Origin: Ruminococcus sp. CAG:254
Lineage (GTDB): Bacteria; Bacillota; Clostridia; Oscillospirales; Ruminococcaceae
Length of the DNA: 6,910 nt
Direction: 5' to 3'
Assembly: GCA_000433635.1 (NCBI GenBank)
Contig: HF997926.1
Location: 16,611-23,520, forward strand
The translations under genes and the position numbers were made by a program. This document shows positions 4,788 through 6,910 of the stretch, piece after piece. Numbering within the stretch: the first letter of the stretch is position 1; the number at the start of each line of letters is the position of its first letter. The notes below the pieces were generated by a model. The model was not told the DNA's origin. It searched no databases and saw only the letters and a program-made list of their open reading frames with translations.

Positions 4788-5794
4788 ACGAACGGTATTT
4801 ACAACAGGCACTCTCTGCCATCTCTGTCCGCAGAAACAATGCTCAAACCATACAGCAACAGCACCTTGCAGAAATCGCACAAACCGTTCCGGAAATCATG
4901 GAAATCAACCAGCAGCTGTTTCACACCAGTCAAGACTTAATCCAGATTATCCGTTCCGGCGAAAATGTTGCAGAACGAACCCAACGCCTTGCCCAGCAGA
5001 ATCAGCAAGGACAAGCCATGATTCGGAAACTGCTTGTGCAGCACGGGTATCCGCAGAATTACTTAGATATTGTCTACCAGTGCCCCGACTGCAACGATAC
5101 CGGCTATGCAAACGGAACATTTTGCCACTGCCTATTAAAACTTGCCGGAAAACTTGCCACAAAAGAACTGAACAAGTCAGCTCAAGTGCAACTCTGTCGG
5201 TTTGATACGTTCTCGCTGGACTATTACCGTGGAAAAACAACAGAACACGGTTCAGACTGCTACACGGCTATGCAGAAGATTCTCGCTTACTGCCAAAATT
5301 ATGCCCAGTATTTCCATAAAAGTTCCCCTAGCATTTTGATGTTCGGGAAAACCGGACTCGGAAAGACGCATCTTTCCCTTTCGATTGCCTCCGTGGCACT
5401 GGAACGGGGTTATAGTGTTCTCTATGATTCTGTCATCAACTTTCTCCGCAAGATTGAACGAGAACACTTTGGAAAAGAACATCCGGAAACTGACACGATG
5501 GAGCTGCTGCTGACCTGCGACCTGCTGATTTTGGACGACTTGGGAACAGAGTTTGACTCATCTTTCTACCAGTCCACGATTTATAATCTGATTAACACTC
5601 GACTGAACCGTTCTCTTCCGACCATTATCAGCACCAATCTGGATTTTAACGGCATCTCCAACCGCTATGAAGAACGGATTACGTCCCGTATTTATGCGAA
5701 CTATTCGATTTTACGCTTTGTCGGGCAGGATGTTCGGATTATGAAAGCCCAGCAGGCATTCCGAAAAGAAAAAGAACGGGGAAACCGTCCTTAA
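4784..5794 (+). CDS. dnaI: DnaC/DnaI-type AAA+ replicative helicase loader
   Basis: The 336-residue protein has a helical, glutamine-rich N-terminal region (1-98), a Cys cluster CPDC...CHC (C100, C103, C114, C116) that probably binds zinc as in DnaI, and a C-terminal AAA+ domain. Walker A is GKTGLGKT (188-195), Walker B LLILDDLG (247-254, Asp251-Asp252), sensor 1 STN (283-285), and ERITSRI (297-303) carries the probable arginine finger R302. Length and order fit DnaI (about 310 residues) and the wider DnaC/IstB-like group. DnaI loads the hexameric helicase onto single-stranded DNA at origins, with its zinc domain contacting the helicase. An IstB transposition helper is unlikely: no transposase is adjacent, and the partner is a DnaD-domain gene overlapping by 4 nt. 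GGAGG (4773-4777), 6 nt before the ATG, supports the start. The symbol follows B. subtilis usage. Confidence 0.9.
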   Translation: MNERYLQQALSAISVRRNNAQTIQQQHLAEIAQTVPEIMEINQQLFHTSQDLIQIIRSGENVAERTQRLAQQNQQGQAMIRKLLVQHGYPQNYLDIVYQCPDCNDTGYANGTFCHCLLKLAGKLATKELNKSAQVQLCRFDTFSLDYYRGKTTEHGSDCYTAMQKILAYCQNYAQYFHKSSPSILMFGKTGLGKTHLSLSIASVALERGYSVLYDSVINFLRKIEREHFGKEHPETDTMELLLTCDLLILDDLGTEFDSSFYQSTIYNLINTRLNRSLPTIISTNLDFNGISNRYEERITSRIYANYSILRFVGQDVRIMKAQQAFRKEKERGNRP

Positions 5795-5828
5795 TTACAA
5801 GCAAATTGGAAAGAAAGAGGCGTGTTCT

Positions 5829-6674
5829 ATGTTAAAACGCATTGTCACCATTCAAGATATTTCATGTTTCGGGAAATGTTCCCTGACGGTTGCCCACCCG
5901 ATTCTATGTGCGATGGGGCTGGAAACGGCTGTCATTCCGACTGCGGTTCTCTCCACACACACCTATCAATTCAAAGACTACACCTTTCGAGATTTAACCA
6001 GTGACATTCCGGCGATTGCAACGCACTGGAAATCCTTGAACTTGCAGTTCGACGGCATTTATACAGGCTATTTAGGCTCAACAGAACAAGTACAGATTGT
6101 ATCTGACTTTTTCGACACATTCCGCAACGAACACACCTCTATCATCGTTGACCCTGTCATGGGCGATGCTGGAAAGCTGTATGCAGGCTTTACCGCTGAT
6201 TTCGTGCAGAAGATGAAAGCCCTCTGCAAGAAGGCAGACATCATTGCACCGAATATGACGGAAGCAGCCCTGCTGTTAGACCGCCCGTATCGGACAGATT
6301 ATACGGAAGCAGAGATACAGGAACTATTGAAAGAACTGACCGATTTGGGTGCACCGACTGTGGTTCTGACGGGTGTTCAGTATGCAGACGGCAGACATGG
6401 AGCAGTTGCCTATGACAGCCAATCCAACCAGTATCATGCTGCTTTCCGGAAACACATTGGCGGTTATTTTGCACATGGAACGGGCGATATTTTCAGCAGT
6501 CTGCTTTCCGGTGCGATTGTCAAGGGGGCATCGCTGGAAAAGGCAGTTTCTCTTGCAGTCAACCTGACAACGGACTGCATCGAAGCAACGCTGCCAGATA
6601 AAGATACCTATTGGTATGGGGTTTCGTTTGAAAGCTGTATGGGGAAAATTGCACAGGAGGCAGCAGAACTCTAA
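5829..6674 (+). CDS. pdxY: Pyridoxamine kinase-like enzyme (PdxY/PdxK, ribokinase superfamily)
   Basis: The 281-residue length matches the PdxY/PdxK kinases. Visible marks are the N-terminal IQDISCFGKCSLTVA (8-22), the substrate-side PTAVLSTHT (37-45), YTGYLGS (78-84), DPVMGD (108-113), PNMTEA (141-146) and the anion-hole and catalytic motif GTGD (217-220) with Asp220 as probable base. The family phosphorylates pyridoxal, pyridoxamine or pyridoxine with ATP in the vitamin B6 salvage pathway in the cytosol; the preferred vitamer cannot be read from the sequence, and the related ThiD activity on HMP is the main alternative. GAGG (5817-5820), 8 nt before the ATG, supports the start. The 34-nt gap after dnaI contains no terminator or clear promoter, so it is probably the last gene of the dnaD-like operon. 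No B6-related gene is adjacent, so the link to replication genes looks incidental. Confidence 0.9.
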   Translation: MLKRIVTIQDISCFGKCSLTVAHPILCAMGLETAVIPTAVLSTHTYQFKDYTFRDLTSDIPAIATHWKSLNLQFDGIYTGYLGSTEQVQIVSDFFDTFRNEHTSIIVDPVMGDAGKLYAGFTADFVQKMKALCKKADIIAPNMTEAALLLDRPYRTDYTEAEIQELLKELTDLGAPTVVLTGVQYADGRHGAVAYDSQSNQYHAAFRKHIGGYFAHGTGDIFSSLLSGAIVKGASLEKAVSLAVNLTTDCIEATLPDKDTYWYGVSFESCMGKIAQEAAEL

Positions 6675-6702
6675 TCTTAGGGAAACCGATTGCGTACGGT
6701 TC

Positions 6703-6726
6703 GGCAGATATGCTTCGCTGTCTGCC
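6703..6726 (+). other. Stable hairpin downstream of pdxY
   Basis: GGCAGA (6703-6708) pairs with TCTGCC (6721-6726). The stem continues with a G-U and an A-U pair, one bulged base, then GC/GC closing a TTC loop. No T-run follows, so it is not a standard intrinsic terminator. Confidence 0.6.
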
Positions 6727-6730
6727 TGTG

Positions 6731-6828
6731 TGCTGTTCGCCAGTGGGTGCGTTGTCCGAATTATTTATGAATCTTTCTTAGATTGCAGTTTGCAGAAATT
6801 TTTTATGTTTTTAGAATGGCGAACAGCA
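6731..6828. repeat. Perfect 12-bp inverted repeat, arms 74 nt apart
   Basis: TGCTGTTCGCCA (6731-6742) is the exact reverse complement of 6817-6828. The AT-rich interior contains the small hairpin AATCT/AGATT (6770-6784). I see no target-site duplication directly outside the arms and no transposase. It could be a miniature inverted-repeat element or the closing stem of a structured RNA. Confidence 0.6.
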
Positions 6829-6878
6829 GTTACCCATTTCTTCTAGATTTCAATATCATTCATCGCTCAGTCTTTGCA

Positions 6879-6895
6879 GGGGGCAGCTTGCCCCC
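6879..6895. repeat. GC-rich palindrome near the right edge
   Basis: GGGGGCA (6879-6885) and TGCCCCC (6889-6895) form a 7-bp stem with a 3-nt loop. No T-run follows on either side, so it is a poor intrinsic terminator. Short GC-rich palindromes of this kind often belong to dispersed intergenic repeats. Confidence 0.6.
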
Positions 6896-6910
6896 AATGT
6901 CATTAACTTA

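Larger units (their letters stand above)
6675..6910. other. Non-coding segment with several inverted repeats; no gene recognised
   Basis: No credible gene was found on either strand up to the window edge. A reading frame continues here from within pdxY but has no Shine-Dalgarno sequence and its sequence resembles no protein I know. No classic T-tract terminator follows pdxY. Instead there is AACCG/CGGTT (6684-6701), a hairpin (6703-6726), a long-range 12-bp inverted repeat (6731-6828) and a GC palindrome (6879-6895). This may be a structured RNA, a small dispersed repeat, or a 3' untranslated region. Confidence 0.6.

Noticed and set aside
4784..5794. IstB-type transposition helper (IS21 family)
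   Set aside because: No IstA transposase or IS ends nearby; the zinc cluster and the overlapping DnaD-domain partner point to a replicative helicase loader.
6616..6846. Frame of 76 codons running from pdxY into the 3' region
   Set aside because: It starts inside pdxY in another frame, has no Shine-Dalgarno sequence and crosses the inverted-repeat cluster; no recognisable protein.

Overview
The window reads as chromosomal DNA of a low-to-medium GC Firmicute, most likely a clostridium of the Oscillospirales/Ruminococcaceae type. This rests on a two-DnaD-domain primosome protein coupled to a DnaI-type loader, an AbrB-like regulator with a Cys4 tail, GGAGG ribosome binding sites, near-consensus sigma-A promoters and many hairpin-plus-T-tract terminators. 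The genus is an inference from protein style; no database search was possible.

Left block (1-2660, + strand): the 3' part of a yebC-type gene, a strong hairpin, a DEAD-box RNA helicase with a DbpA-type RNA-binding domain, and a 36-residue single-span membrane protein closed by a terminator. Both larger products act on RNA or translation.

Central block (2680-3720): three tRNA genes, Lys(TTT) on the minus strand and Arg(ACG) and Leu(CAA) on the plus strand, each with its own promoter and terminator. A small AbrB-like regulator gene with its own promoter and terminator sits between tRNA-Lys and tRNA-Arg. The Lys and Arg promoters are identical over 30 bp and therefore form a perfect inverted repeat around the regulator. 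The Lys and Leu promoters share an identically spaced triple A-tract upstream of the -35 box.

Right block (3735-6674, + strand): an extended -10 promoter drives a probable operon of a DnaD-domain protein (TTG start), an overlapping DnaC/DnaI helicase loader, and a pyridoxamine kinase-like enzyme. The first two would together load the replicative helicase; the kinase is probably carried along for transcriptional convenience.

The last 236 bases hold no credible gene but several inverted repeats, including a perfect 12-bp pair 74 nt apart and a GC-rich palindrome. This is the least explained part of the window. I see no CRISPR array, transposase, phage gene or defence system. The window is mostly housekeeping, and its interest lies in promoter architecture, one unrecognised small protein and the structured 3' segment.
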